Shown here piece by piece: positions 19,403-27,216 of a stretch of DNA of 64,000 nt. The position numbers and the translations under genes are program-made. How positions within the stretch are numbered: the stretch's first letter is position 1; the number at the start of each line of letters is the position of its first letter. Below the pieces are notes generated by a model. The model did no database searches and had not been told where the DNA came from. It saw only the letters and a program-made list of their open reading frames with translations. Source of the stretch: Lysobacterales bacterium (GTDB taxonomy: Bacteria > Pseudomonadota > Gammaproteobacteria > Xanthomonadales > Rhodanobacteraceae); contig JAFKNA010000009.1 of the NCBI GenBank assembly GCA_017305135.1, positions 1 to 64,000 on the forward strand. The letters run 5' to 3'.

Positions 19403-19963
19403 TCAGGATGGAGCCCGGCCTGCGCCGGGATGACGGCGGGTCGACCCGGCGGCGGAGCCTTCAACCGGCGCGGCACGCGGCGCAGGCACGGGGCGCCTGC
19501 GCTTGGGTTTGAGCAGGGTGCCCGTGCATTCGGGCGCGCCGCAATGGCAGGCCCAGATCGCCTTCAGGCGCGGCGTCTGCCGCTCGGCGAGCACGATGCC
19601 GTAATCGTAGGTGAGTTCCTCGCCGGCGCGGAGCTCGCGCAGCGTCTCGATCACGATGCGATCGTGGCGCGGGTCGCCGTCGGCCGCCTCCTCCACCACC
19701 GCGCGGCAGTTCGGCGCGCAGCTGTGATTGATCCAGCGCGCCACGTTGCCGCCCTCGTTCGCATCGAGCACGTACTGCTCGTTGAGGGTGAAAAGGAAGG
19801 TATGGCCGCTGTCGACGCTGCCGCCATAGCGGCGGTCGGCCTCGGCATGGGTGAGGAGCCGGCCGCGGTACTGGATCAGCTCGGTGCCGGCGGGAATGTC
19901 GACGAGGGCAAAGACGCCGGTGCCGTGGATCGGCGAGCGGCGCGCGGCGATGCGTCTGGGCAT
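19403..19963 (-). CDS. SET-domain protein (putative protein lysine methyltransferase) with post-SET cysteines
   Basis: The 186-residue protein is almost entirely a SET domain. The N-terminal IHGTGVFALVDIPAGT (12-27) is SAM-binding. NHSCAPNC (79-86) forms the pseudoknot, ELTYDYG (116-122) contains the catalytic Tyr121, and the post-SET zinc-type cysteines are CHCGAPEC (139-146). This is the full eukaryote-like set of motifs. Known prokaryotic members are a minority family, and a few methylate ribosomal or DNA-binding proteins. No partner is obvious here. The last about ten residues (RRHPGAGRAPS) are encoded by a REP-like repeat, so the original C-terminus was probably shorter or different. Confidence 0.85.
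   Translation of the reverse strand: MPRRIAARRSPIHGTGVFALVDIPAGTELIQYRGRLLTHAEADRRYGGSVDSGHTFLFTLNEQYVLDANEGGNVARWINHSCAPNCRAVVEEAADGDPRHDRIVIETLRELRAGEELTYDYGIVLAERQTPRLKAIWACHCGAPECTGTLLKPKRRRPVPAPRAAPVEGSAAGSTRRHPGAGRAPS
19406..19437. repeat. REP-like palindrome overlapping the SET gene 3' end
   Basis: CCCGGCCTGCGCCGGGATGA belongs to the same family as the copies at 11881 and 44257. It supplies the last codons and reaches almost to the stop of the SET-domain gene. Confidence 0.6.
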
Positions 19964-20032
19964 GTCAAAGATCGGCGATGAAGGGCAGTTCCGGCGACGC
20001 GGCGGCAGCGCGCCGCCGCGCCACGCGGGCCT

Positions 20033-21520
20033 CTATTCGCAACAGCCCTCGCCGCCGGTCACCGTGTGCGCGGCGCTGGCGGCGACGCCCTGCGTCAGGC
20101 CCTTGCCGCTGGCGACGTGGTGGTCGGCAACCACCCGTGCCACGCACATCGACATGCGCTTGCCGGTGGGGATGTGCAGGAACTCGTTCGGGCCGTGCGC
20201 GTTGGAATGCGGGCCGAGCACGCCGGTGATGAGGAACTGCGCGCCGGGGAACTTCTCGCCGAGCATGCCCATAAACGGAATCGAGCCGCCCTCGCCGTTG
20301 TAGGCCACCGCTGCGCCGAAGAATTCCCGCGAAGCCGCATCGACCGACTGCTCCAGCCAGGGCGCCAGCGCCGGGGCCTCCCAGCCGCTGCCGGCCTTCT
20401 CCAGCTCGAAGCTCACCTTCGCGCCGTAGGGCGGATCCTTTTCCAGCAGTTGCTTCAGGAACTCGCCGCCCTTCACCGCATCCAGCGTCGGCGGCAGGCG
20501 CAGGCTGAGCTTCACCGCCGTGAATGGGCGCAGCACGTTGCCGGCCGAATCCAGCGACGGCAGGCCACCCATGCCGGTGACCGACAGCGCCGGGCGCCAG
20601 GTGCGGTTGAGCACCAGCTCGGCCAGGTCCTCGTCCATCGGGCGCATGCCCTCGACCAGCGGGAACTTGGCATAGACGTCCTCGCCGAGGATTTCGGCCG
20701 CGCGGCGCGCCTGCTCGACGCGCTCGGCGGGGACTTCCACGTGGAGTTCCTGCGGCAGGATGCGGCCGGTGGCCTCGTCCTCGAGCCGCGACAGGATCCG
20801 GCGCAGGATGCGGAAGCTCGATGCCACGATGCCCGAGGCGTCACCGGAGTGCACGCCCTCCTCCAGCACGTTGACGACCAGGTTGCCGCCGGTCATGCCG
20901 CGCAGCGAGGTGGTCAGCCAGAGCTGGTCGTAGTTGCCGCAGCCCGAGTCCAGGCACACGATCAGCGAGGGCCTGCCGATGCGGTCGGCGAGATGGTCGA
21001 CGTAATGCGGCAGGTCGTAGCTGCCCGATTCCTCGCAGGCCTCGATGATCACCACGCAGCGCGAGTGCGGCACGCCCTGCGCCTGCAGCGCGGCGATCGC
21101 CGCCAGCGAGCCGAAGATCGCATAGCCGTCGTCGGCGCCGCCGCGACCGTACAGCTTGTCGCCTTCCAGCACCGGCTTCCACGGGCCGAGGTGCTCGGCC
21201 CAGCCGGTCATCTCCGGCTGCTTGTCCAGGTGTCCGTAGAGCAGCACCGCGTCATCGCCACCGCCGGTGGCGGGGATGTCGATGAAGATCAGCGGCGTAC
21301 GGCCCGGGAGGCGCACCACCTCGACCTGCATGCCGCGGATCGGCTGCTGCCTGGCCCAGGCCTCCATCAGCGCCACCGCCTGGTCCATGTAGCCGTGCTT
21401 CTCCCAGTCGGCATCGAACATCGGCGACTTGTTCGGGATCCTGATGTACTCGGTCAGTTGGGGAACGATCTCGCCGTCCCACAGGTCGCCGACAAAACCG
21501 CTGAGCGCGCTGGAGTCCAT
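20033..21520 (-). CDS. M20-family metallopeptidase (CNDP-type dipeptidase)
   Basis: This 495-residue cytoplasmic zinc peptidase has no signal peptide. Metal-site residues are visible: His97/Asp99 in YGHLDKQP, bridging Asp130 in GRGGADDGY, Glu163-Glu164 in EACEESGSYD (general base plus ligand) and Asp191 in CLDSGC. The ligand His near 456 lies in the C-terminal half (GPHSNAHGPNE). The dimerisation insert separates the two halves, as in carnosinase-like dipeptidases. The start at 21520 has AGGA at a spacing of 7. It would finish off dipeptides produced by the S46 and M13 enzymes (inference). It is divergent from the ComEA-like gene across a palindrome. Confidence 0.88.
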   Translation of the reverse strand: MDSSALSGFVGDLWDGEIVPQLTEYIRIPNKSPMFDADWEKHGYMDQAVALMEAWARQQPIRGMQVEVVRLPGRTPLIFIDIPATGGGDDAVLLYGHLDKQPEMTGWAEHLGPWKPVLEGDKLYGRGGADDGYAIFGSLAAIAALQAQGVPHSRCVVIIEACEESGSYDLPHYVDHLADRIGRPSLIVCLDSGCGNYDQLWLTTSLRGMTGGNLVVNVLEEGVHSGDASGIVASSFRILRRILSRLEDEATGRILPQELHVEVPAERVEQARRAAEILGEDVYAKFPLVEGMRPMDEDLAELVLNRTWRPALSVTGMGGLPSLDSAGNVLRPFTAVKLSLRLPPTLDAVKGGEFLKQLLEKDPPYGAKVSFELEKAGSGWEAPALAPWLEQSVDAASREFFGAAVAYNGEGGSIPFMGMLGEKFPGAQFLITGVLGPHSNAHGPNEFLHIPTGKRMSMCVARVVADHHVASGKGLTQGVAASAAHTVTGGEGCCE

Positions 21521-21578
21521 GGATGATCCTGCTGTGGCAAAGAGGGTCGATTCTAGCGCGGGGCGGCGGACGGGACCC

Positions 21579-21598
21579 GTGTAGGAAGTTTCCTACAC
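21579..21598. promoter_or_regulatory. Perfect palindrome between M20 and comEA-like genes
   Basis: GTGTAGGAAGTTTCCTACAC is a perfect 9-bp inverted repeat with a 2-nt centre, 59 nt upstream of the M20 start and 71 nt upstream of the comEA-like start. This symmetry and position suit a dimeric repressor or activator site. I see no second copy in the window. Confidence 0.45.
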
Positions 21599-21668
21599 GC
21601 TGGCAGGAGGAATTCGCGCAGGGCGGCACGCACTTCGCCGCTGCCGGCCGGGATCGGTCCGTTCCAGA

Positions 21669-22013
21669 ATGCGTGGCATGAACCTCCTTCGTTCCCCGCT
21701 CCGCTTCCTCCCCTGCCTGTTCGCGCTGCTGCTCGCCTTCGGCCTTGCCGGGCGCGCATCCGCACAGGTCGACATCAACAGCGCCGACGCGCGCACGCTC
21801 GCCTCGGCGCTGGCCGGGGTCGGCCTGGTCAAGGCGGAGGCGATCGTCGCCTACCGCGATTCCAACGGGCCCTTCGTACAGCCCGAGGACCTGCTGAAGG
21901 TCAAGGGCATCGGCCACAAGACCCTCGATGCCAACCGCGCTGCGATTGTGGTGGTGCCGCCGCGGAACGCCTCGGCCCGGGGCGGCGGCGAACGGGCCGT
22001 CACGCCCTCGTGA
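21669..22013 (+). CDS. ComEA-like helix-hairpin-helix DNA-binding protein
   Basis: The 114-residue protein has a signal peptide or membrane anchor (LLRSPLRFLPCLFALLLAFG; cleavage after RASA) and then one ComEA domain. The domain has VDINSADARTLASAL (about 36-50), VGLVKAEAIVAYR and a second hairpin VKGIGHKTLDANRAAI. ComEA proteins bind incoming DNA in the periplasm during natural transformation. Stand-alone single-domain versions are common in this group. The start could be 21669 or 21678; neither has a strong Shine-Dalgarno. The Ala/Gly-rich C-terminus is likely disordered. Confidence 0.82.
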   Translation: MRGMNLLRSPLRFLPCLFALLLAFGLAGRASAQVDINSADARTLASALAGVGLVKAEAIVAYRDSNGPFVQPEDLLKVKGIGHKTLDANRAAIVVVPPRNASARGGGERAVTPS

Positions 22014-22100
22014 GCCTCGGCGCCTGACGCGCGCCCTGCGCTGGCGCGCGGCCGGGCGGCGGCGGCGCTACACTCGCGCGCCGTCCACCGCCGCCCGCGC

Positions 22101-22565
22101 ATGATCCTTCCCGCCTACCGCATCGGCCCCTCCCGCATCAGCGGCGCCGGGCTTGGCGTGTTCATCGACGAGGAGGTCGCGGCCGGCCGGGTGCTGACCG
22201 CGCCGGATGCGATTGCGCGCGTCCACACCTTCGATGAGGTCCTCGGCCAGCCGGACGCCGCGCACCTCCTCTCCGCCACCGCGCGCTGGTTCGAGGACCG
22301 CTATACGGTCACGCCGGAGTGGCCCGACGAGTGCTACATCAACCACGCCTTCCGGCCGACCGCGCTCTGGCACCTCGGCTTCGTGATCGCCGCGGCCGAC
22401 CTCGCCGCCAACACCGAGATCACCGTCGACTACCGCCACCTCCTGGCCCCGGGGCAGCGTGAGGATTTCCTCGACGCGGAAACCGGCGGTGAGATCGTCG
22501 GCTTCTCCTGGGCGGAGAGCCTGCGCATCTCGACCACGGCGCTGGCCCGGCTGCTGAACGCCTGA
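22101..22565 (+). CDS. Second SET-domain-containing protein
   Basis: The 154-residue cytoplasmic protein has SET landmarks different from the 19.4-kb gene: SRISGAGLGVFIDEEVAAG (11-29), the pseudoknot NHAF (81-84) after CYI, and EITVDYR (106-112) with the putative catalytic Tyr. No post-SET cysteines are present. The motif CYINHAF...LWHLG typifies a bacterial SET subfamily of unknown substrate. A possible -10, TACACT, lies at 22069-22074. hutD starts 43 nt downstream and is probably co-transcribed. Methyltransferase activity is inferred only. Confidence 0.75.
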   Translation: MILPAYRIGPSRISGAGLGVFIDEEVAAGRVLTAPDAIARVHTFDEVLGQPDAAHLLSATARWFEDRYTVTPEWPDECYINHAFRPTALWHLGFVIAAADLAANTEITVDYRHLLAPGQREDFLDAETGGEIVGFSWAESLRISTTALARLLNA

Positions 22566-22608
22566 TGCGCCGTGCCATGCCGCCCGTGCGCTTCCGGAAC
22601 GCCGTCGC

Positions 22609-23214
22609 ATGCGCCTGATCCCGGCCCACGCCTGCCAGCGCCAGCGCTGGAAGAACGATGGCGGCTGGACCACCGAGATCGCCCGCGACGCCGACCCGGC
22701 CGCCGCACCCGGCGATTTCCGCTGGCGCGTCAGCATCGCCGAAATCGAGCAGGACGGGCCGTTCTCGACCTTTCCGGGCATCGCCCGCGACCTCATCCTG
22801 CTGGAAGGCGCCGGCATGGAACTGGCGGTCGGCACGGAGAATCCCGTGCGGCTCGCCCGGCGCTTCGACCGCATCCACTTCGACGGCGCGCTGCCCGTGT
22901 CCTGCCGACTGCTCGACGGGCCGACCCGCGACTTCAACGTGATGGTGCATCGCGACGCGGTTCACGCCGAAGTGCTGGTGCGGCCGCTCGCCGCCACCAT
23001 GCTGATTCCGCCGGCGACGCAAGCCGAATGGCTGATCCACGTGCTCTCCGGCCGCGCCGCGGCGAAACAAGGCGATCAGGAACTCGAGCTTGCCAGTGGC
23101 GATTCACTGCACCTGGAACGGGCCGGCAGCCGCGTGCTGCTCGAAGGCGCCGGCGAGCTGGTGATGGTCAGGTTCGGCAAGGCCGCGAGCCTGGACGATC
23201 TGGAGAATCCGTGA
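22609..23214 (+). CDS. hutD: HutD-family protein
   Basis: The 201-residue protein resembles HutD/Ves: a two-cupin fold starting LIPAHACQRQRWKNDGGWTT, then FRWRVSIAEIEQDGPFSTFPG and LLEGAGMEL, with DGPTRDFNVMVHRD in the middle. HutD is linked to histidine utilisation, where it is thought to bind urocanate or formylglutamate and limit the pathway. Here no hut enzymes adjoin it, so the role could differ. No predicted signal peptide or membrane segment. Confidence 0.85.
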   Translation: MRLIPAHACQRQRWKNDGGWTTEIARDADPAAAPGDFRWRVSIAEIEQDGPFSTFPGIARDLILLEGAGMELAVGTENPVRLARRFDRIHFDGALPVSCRLLDGPTRDFNVMVHRDAVHAEVLVRPLAATMLIPPATQAEWLIHVLSGRAAAKQGDQELELASGDSLHLERAGSRVLLEGAGELVMVRFGKAASLDDLENP

Positions 23215-23359
23215 CTCCCCTGAAAGCGGGACAAGGGAGTCCGCAGAACGCCCGAAGCGGCAAGCACAGCGAATGGCCCAGGTGCTGTTTTGCCCGCCGC
23301 ATCTGTGCGCCGAGCGCCTTCGGGCTGGCGCGATGGATCGCCTTGGCGATCCGTTCAAT

Positions 23360-23386
23360 CGACGCCCGCTTTCGCGGGCATGACGC
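23360..23386. repeat. REP-like palindrome with CCCGC-TTTC-GCGGG core
   Basis: A short hairpin followed by CATGACG, related to the repeat at 4934. It lies between hutD and the convergent vapC. Confidence 0.5.
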
Positions 23387-23418
23387 CACGCGGTTTGATC
23401 AGAGGCTCCTGAAGGGCA

Positions 23419-23811
23419 TCACGGGACCGCGGGAAGAATATCCGTTTGCGAAAAGTCCGCGCCCTTGAACAGCAGAGGTTCGCCGCGAGCCAAGGCCAAC
23501 GCGTACGGAAAACAGTCGCCGAAGTTGAGTCCGGCCGGATGGCGGCCCTTGCCAAAACGACGCCATGCCGTTTGCGCCAGCCGCGCCTGGGCGGCATCGA
23601 CGTCGACCAGCTCCATGCCGGAGCGCTCGATCAGGAGTTCGAGCAGATGCAGTCCGCCTGGCCCGTGCCGCGCCTCCATGACGATGGAAGCTTCCACCAG
23701 GGTCACTGTCGACAGCAAACATGTCTCGGCGCGATCGATGGCCGCGATGAATGCGGCCTGCTCGGGCTCACCGGTCATGATCGCCACCAGCGCCGATGTG
23801 TCGACGACCAT
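23419..23811 (-). CDS. vapC: VapC-family PIN-domain ribonuclease toxin
   Basis: The 130-residue PIN domain has acidic metal-binding residues Asp4 (MVVDTSALV), Glu40 (TLVEASIV) and Asp99 (LNFGDCFPYALA) all present, so the nuclease looks intact. VapC toxins cut tRNA or rRNA when freed from VapB. The ATG overlaps the vapB stop by one base (TGATG), the standard toxin-antitoxin arrangement with coupled translation. Confidence 0.9.
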   Translation of the reverse strand: MVVDTSALVAIMTGEPEQAAFIAAIDRAETCLLSTVTLVEASIVMEARHGPGGLHLLELLIERSGMELVDVDAAQARLAQTAWRRFGKGRHPAGLNFGDCFPYALALARGEPLLFKGADFSQTDILPAVP

Positions 23812-24068
23812 CAGCGTGGCACGCCATCATCATCATCGTAACCGAGGATCTCATCGTTGCCGCGCGGGTCGAGGACCGGCAAGCGCGCGCATTCCTCCGC
23901 GATCGCGAGCAGTGCTCCCGCGCGGCTGGAGCGTGCGCGGGCACGGCGGACCCGCTGCAGCCGCTCGTGCAGCGCCGTGATCACGGCCTGGGTCTTGGTC
24001 TCCCCGGTCATCCGGGCCACTTCGGCGGCGAGCCGTTGCGCTTCATCATTGCGGATATTGAGTGCCAT
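23811..24068 (-). CDS. vapB: VapB-type antitoxin (Rv0623/PSK-like)
   Basis: The 85-residue protein begins MALNIRNDEAQRLAAEVARM, the signature of the Rv0623-like transcription-factor antitoxins: an N-terminal ribbon-helix-helix type DNA-binding part and a C-terminal toxin-binding tail rich in Asp (DPRGNDEILGYDDDD). The ATG at 24068 is preferred over one four codons upstream because the family starts at MALNI. It is first in the operon and expected to repress it. Confidence 0.88.
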   Translation of the reverse strand: MALNIRNDEAQRLAAEVARMTGETKTQAVITALHERLQRVRRARARSSRAGALLAIAEECARLPVLDPRGNDEILGYDDDDGVPR

Positions 24069-24080
24069 CCTTCGATCCAC

Positions 24081-24114
24081 GCGACTACACGACTACACGA
24101 TTGCGTAGATTGTA
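24081..24114 (-). promoter_or_regulatory. vapBC promoter and candidate operator
   Basis: TACAAT on the minus strand (24114-24109) is a good -10. Immediately downstream lie a tandem CGACTACA repeat (24082-24098) and an imperfect inverted repeat CTACACG/TGCGTAG. This placement over the transcript start suits autorepression by VapB/VapBC. The -35 is weak. Confidence 0.45.
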
Positions 24115-24134
24115 TCAGTTGGCGAGAGGCCCAC

Positions 24135-24398
24135 TCACGCCGGCAGGGTGGCCGCGAACGGATCAGGGTCGTCCTCGGGTGCCTGGCGGAGTGCGGCGTC
24201 GATGGAATGGGCGATCGTGCTGGCGCGTTCGACATCGCTGTCGGAGACCATCACCGAGACCAGGTTCGAGACCGGCAGCTCGCCCATCGCGCCGGTCAGG
24301 TAGGCGCCGCTGACGAAGGCGTTGATGCCCTCGGTTTCCAGCGCGCCCTTGACCAGGTTGGCGTCGATGATGTTTTCCGCGCGGTAGATGATTCTCAC
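24135..24398 (-). CDS. DUF2007-domain protein
   Basis: The 87-residue cytoplasmic protein starts with GTG (24398), with GGAAAT upstream. The DUF2007 (putative signal-transducing) fold is shown by the start RIIYRAENIIDANLVKGALE, then INAFVSGAYLTGAMGELP and a valine-rich strand before the acidic C-terminus. The biochemical role of this family is not established. It is divergent from glnS. Confidence 0.8.
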   Translation of the reverse strand: MRIIYRAENIIDANLVKGALETEGINAFVSGAYLTGAMGELPVSNLVSVMVSDSDVERASTIAHSIDAALRQAPEDDPDPFAATLPA

Positions 24399-24548
24399 GG
24401 GATTTCCTGCTTCTGCCCTGCGGCACCTGTATGCCACCATGCGCCCGCGACGCGCAAGCTTCAAGGCCGCGCTCGCGGAGTGCGTGCCGTGGCCCGGAAA
24501 ACCGCCTAAACTCGCCGGTTTCATTCCCTGATGCCGCGCCCGCCCTCC

Positions 24549-26285
24549 ATGAGCGACGTCCCCGCCACGCCCGCCCCGAACAACTTCATCCGCCAGATCG
24601 TGGTCGCCGACCGCGCCGCCGGCAAGCATGGCGGCCAGGTGGCGACGCGCTTCCCGCCGGAGCCGAACGGCTACCTGCACCTCGGCCACGCCAAGGCGAT
24701 CTGCCTCGACTTCGGCATCGCACGCGAGTTCGGCGGCACTACCGCGCTCCGCTTCGACGATACCAACCCGGCCAGGGAAGACCCCGAGTTCGTGCAGGCG
24801 ATCAAGGATGACGTGCGCTGGCTCGGCTTCGAGTGGTCGGCGCTGCGCCATTCCTCGGATTACTTCGAGGTGCTCTACCTCGGCGCGGAAAAGATGGTGC
24901 GCGACGGCAGGGCCTTCGTCTGCGACCTCTCGGCCGAGGAGGTGCGCGAGTACCGCGGCACCCTCACCGAGCCCGGCCGCAATTCGCCGTACCGCGAGCG
25001 CAGCCCGGAGGAGAACCTCGACCTCTTCCGCCGCATGCGCGCCGGCGAGTTCGCCGACGGCTCGCGCACCCTGCGCGCGAAGATCGACATGGCTGCCGGC
25101 AACATCAACATGCGCGACCCGGCCATCTACCGCATCCGCCGCATGACCCACCAGAACACCGGCGATTCCTGGTGCATCTACCCGATGTACGACTACGCGC
25201 ACCCGGTGTCGGACGCGGTCGAGGGCATCACCCATTCCTTCTGCACGCTGGAGTTCGAGGACCACCGCCCGCTCTACGACTGGTTCCTCGACCAGCTCGA
25301 CCTGCCCGGCGACCCCGCGCTGACCGAGCCGCTGCGCCGCAGCGGGCTGTGGCTGCAGCCCACCCGCCCGCAGCAGATCGAGTTCGCGCGCGGCAACCTC
25401 GACTACACGGTGATGAGCAAGCGCAAGCTGATGGCGCTGGTCGGAGAGGGCCTGGTCGATGGCTGGGACGACCCGCGCATGCCGACCCTGGTCGGAGCGC
25501 GCCGCCGCGGCTTCCCGCCGGCGGCGATCCGCAGCTTCTGGGAGCGCGCCGGCATCACCAAGCAGAACTCGGTGATTGCCTACGGCGTGCTCGAGGCCTG
25601 CGTGCGCGAAGAGCTCGACGCCGGCGCGCCGCGGCGCATGGCGGTGCTGGATCCGCTGAAGCTGGTGCTGGTGAACCTCGATGCCGATCACGAGGAGTCG
25701 CTGGAGTTCCCGAACCATCCGAAGAACCCGGACCTCGGCACACGCCGGGTGCCGTTCTCGCGCGAGCTCTGGATCGAGCGCGACGACTTCGCCGAGGTGC
25801 CGCCGAAGGGCTTCCACCGGCTGGTGCCCGGCGGCGAGGTGCGCCTGCGCGGCATCGGCATCGTGCGCTGCGAGGAGGTGGTCAAGGATGGCGCGGGCGG
25901 GATCGCCGAACTCCGCTGCACGCTCGATCCCGACACCCGCGCCGGCATGCCCGGCGCCGACCGCAAGGTCAAGGGCACCATCCACTGGGTCAGCGCGCGC
26001 CATGCGCTCGCCGCCGAGGTCCGGCTCTACGATCGCCTGTTCGACGTGCCCGATCCGGACGACGACAGCGACGGCAGGACCTACGCCGACCATCTGAACC
26101 CGGACTCCAAGCGGGTGCTCGAAGCCTGGCTGGAACCCGCGCTCGGCGAGCTCGAACCGGAGCAGCAGGTGCAGTTCGAGCGCCTCGGCTACTTCGTCGC
26201 CGACCGCCATGACCACAGCCGCGCGAAGCCCGTGCTGAACCGCACGGTGACGCTGCGCGATTCGTGGGCGAAGCGCGCCGGCTGA
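24549..26285 (+). CDS. glnS: Glutaminyl-tRNA synthetase
   Basis: This class Ic synthetase charges tRNA-Gln with glutamine. It has 578 residues, typical for bacterial GlnRS. The HIGH-type motif is in FPPEPNGYLHLGHAKA (35-50) and the KMSKS equivalent is VMSKR (about 288-292). The C-terminal anticodon-binding beta-barrels include HWVSARHALAAEVRLYDRLF. GlnRS rather than GluRS follows from the full-length two-barrel C-terminus and the IYRIRRMTHQNTGDSWCIYP segment. I chose the ATG at 24549 (MSDVPATP); an in-frame ATG at 24531 adds six residues. A weak -10 (TAAACT, 24507-24512) lies upstream. Confidence 0.95.
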   Translation: MSDVPATPAPNNFIRQIVVADRAAGKHGGQVATRFPPEPNGYLHLGHAKAICLDFGIAREFGGTTALRFDDTNPAREDPEFVQAIKDDVRWLGFEWSALRHSSDYFEVLYLGAEKMVRDGRAFVCDLSAEEVREYRGTLTEPGRNSPYRERSPEENLDLFRRMRAGEFADGSRTLRAKIDMAAGNINMRDPAIYRIRRMTHQNTGDSWCIYPMYDYAHPVSDAVEGITHSFCTLEFEDHRPLYDWFLDQLDLPGDPALTEPLRRSGLWLQPTRPQQIEFARGNLDYTVMSKRKLMALVGEGLVDGWDDPRMPTLVGARRRGFPPAAIRSFWERAGITKQNSVIAYGVLEACVREELDAGAPRRMAVLDPLKLVLVNLDADHEESLEFPNHPKNPDLGTRRVPFSRELWIERDDFAEVPPKGFHRLVPGGEVRLRGIGIVRCEEVVKDGAGGIAELRCTLDPDTRAGMPGADRKVKGTIHWVSARHALAAEVRLYDRLFDVPDPDDDSDGRTYADHLNPDSKRVLEAWLEPALGELEPEQQVQFERLGYFVADRHDHSRAKPVLNRTVTLRDSWAKRAG

Positions 26286-26314
26286 GCCGCTTGCCGGCGT
26301 CGGCTGGGACGAAG

Positions 26315-27019
26315 ATGATGATCGACCTGGTCGGCTTCGACGGCGACGACACGCTCTGGCACAGCGAAGGCCACTTCCGCCGTGCCGCGGCCGGGTTCGA
26401 GCAGATCCTCGGCCGCTACGTCGACGTGCGCGACGCCGCCGTGCGCACGCGCCTCAATGCCGTGCAGCGGGCCAACCTGGCCCTGTTCGGCTACGGCGCG
26501 ATGAGCATGACGCTGTCGATGATCGAAACCGCCGTCGAACTCAGCGACGGCCGCATCGGCGGGCGCGACATCCAGCGCCTGATGGAACTCGGCAAGGCGG
26601 TGCTGCAGCACCCGGTCGAACTCCTGCCGGGCATCCGCGCCGCCGTCGAGGCGGTGGCGGCGCGGCACCGCATCGTGCTCATCACCAAGGGCGATCTGCT
26701 GCACCAGGAGCGCAAGGTCGCCGCCTGCGGCCTCGCACACCTCTTCCAGCGCATCGAGATCGTGTCGGAGAAGGACGAGGCGAGCTATGCGCGCGTGCTC
26801 GGCGAGTTCGCCATCCAGCCCGCCGCCTTCGTGATGGTGGGCAACTCGATGCGCTCGGACGCGGAGCCGGTGGTCGCGCTCGGCGGCTGGGCGATCCACA
26901 TGCCCTACCACGTCACCTGGGAACACGAGCTGGAGCACGGCGTCCCGGCCGGCCATCCGCGCGTGCTCGGCGTGCAGGGCGCCGACCAGATCGCGGACGC
27001 AGTGGCACGCTGCGGCTGA
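26315..27019 (+). CDS. HAD-superfamily hydrolase
   Basis: The 234-residue protein has HAD motif I D9-G-D11-D-T13 (GFDGDDTLWHSE), motif II Thr in VLITKGD (about 145), and motif III/IV Lys and Asp in VSEKDEAS and VMVGNSMRSDAEP. An alpha-helical C1 cap lies between motifs I and II. It is probably a phosphatase of small phospho-metabolites. The exact substrate cannot be read from sequence. It starts 29 nt after glnS and is probably co-transcribed. ATGs at 26315 and 26318 are equivalent choices. Confidence 0.85.
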   Translation: MMIDLVGFDGDDTLWHSEGHFRRAAAGFEQILGRYVDVRDAAVRTRLNAVQRANLALFGYGAMSMTLSMIETAVELSDGRIGGRDIQRLMELGKAVLQHPVELLPGIRAAVEAVAARHRIVLITKGDLLHQERKVAACGLAHLFQRIEIVSEKDEASYARVLGEFAIQPAAFVMVGNSMRSDAEPVVALGGWAIHMPYHVTWEHELEHGVPAGHPRVLGVQGADQIADAVARCG

Positions 27020-27146
27020 GGGTTCGGGGGAAGCGCACCCCCCGCGCAAACGGCCAAGGCCGCTCCCACGGCGAAGCACGCGCGCCGCCACCCGCCTGGG
27101 AGTGGCGGAGCACCAGCTCCGCCCGCTGTCAGTCGACGCAGGCCCG

Positions 27147-27170
27147 ATGGCCGAGCCGGGGCTCGGCCAT
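27147..27170 (-). terminator. Strong hairpin between HAD and M3 peptidase genes
   Basis: ATGGCCGAGCC-GG-GGCTCGGCCAT is a perfect 11-bp stem about 47 nt after the M3 peptidase stop and 128 nt after the convergent HAD stop. It could serve both, though neither side has a T-tract. Confidence 0.5.
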
Positions 27171-27216
27171 TCCAGGTAAAGACAGGCCGCGCCGTGGCCC
27201 GACGGGGCGTCCGCGG

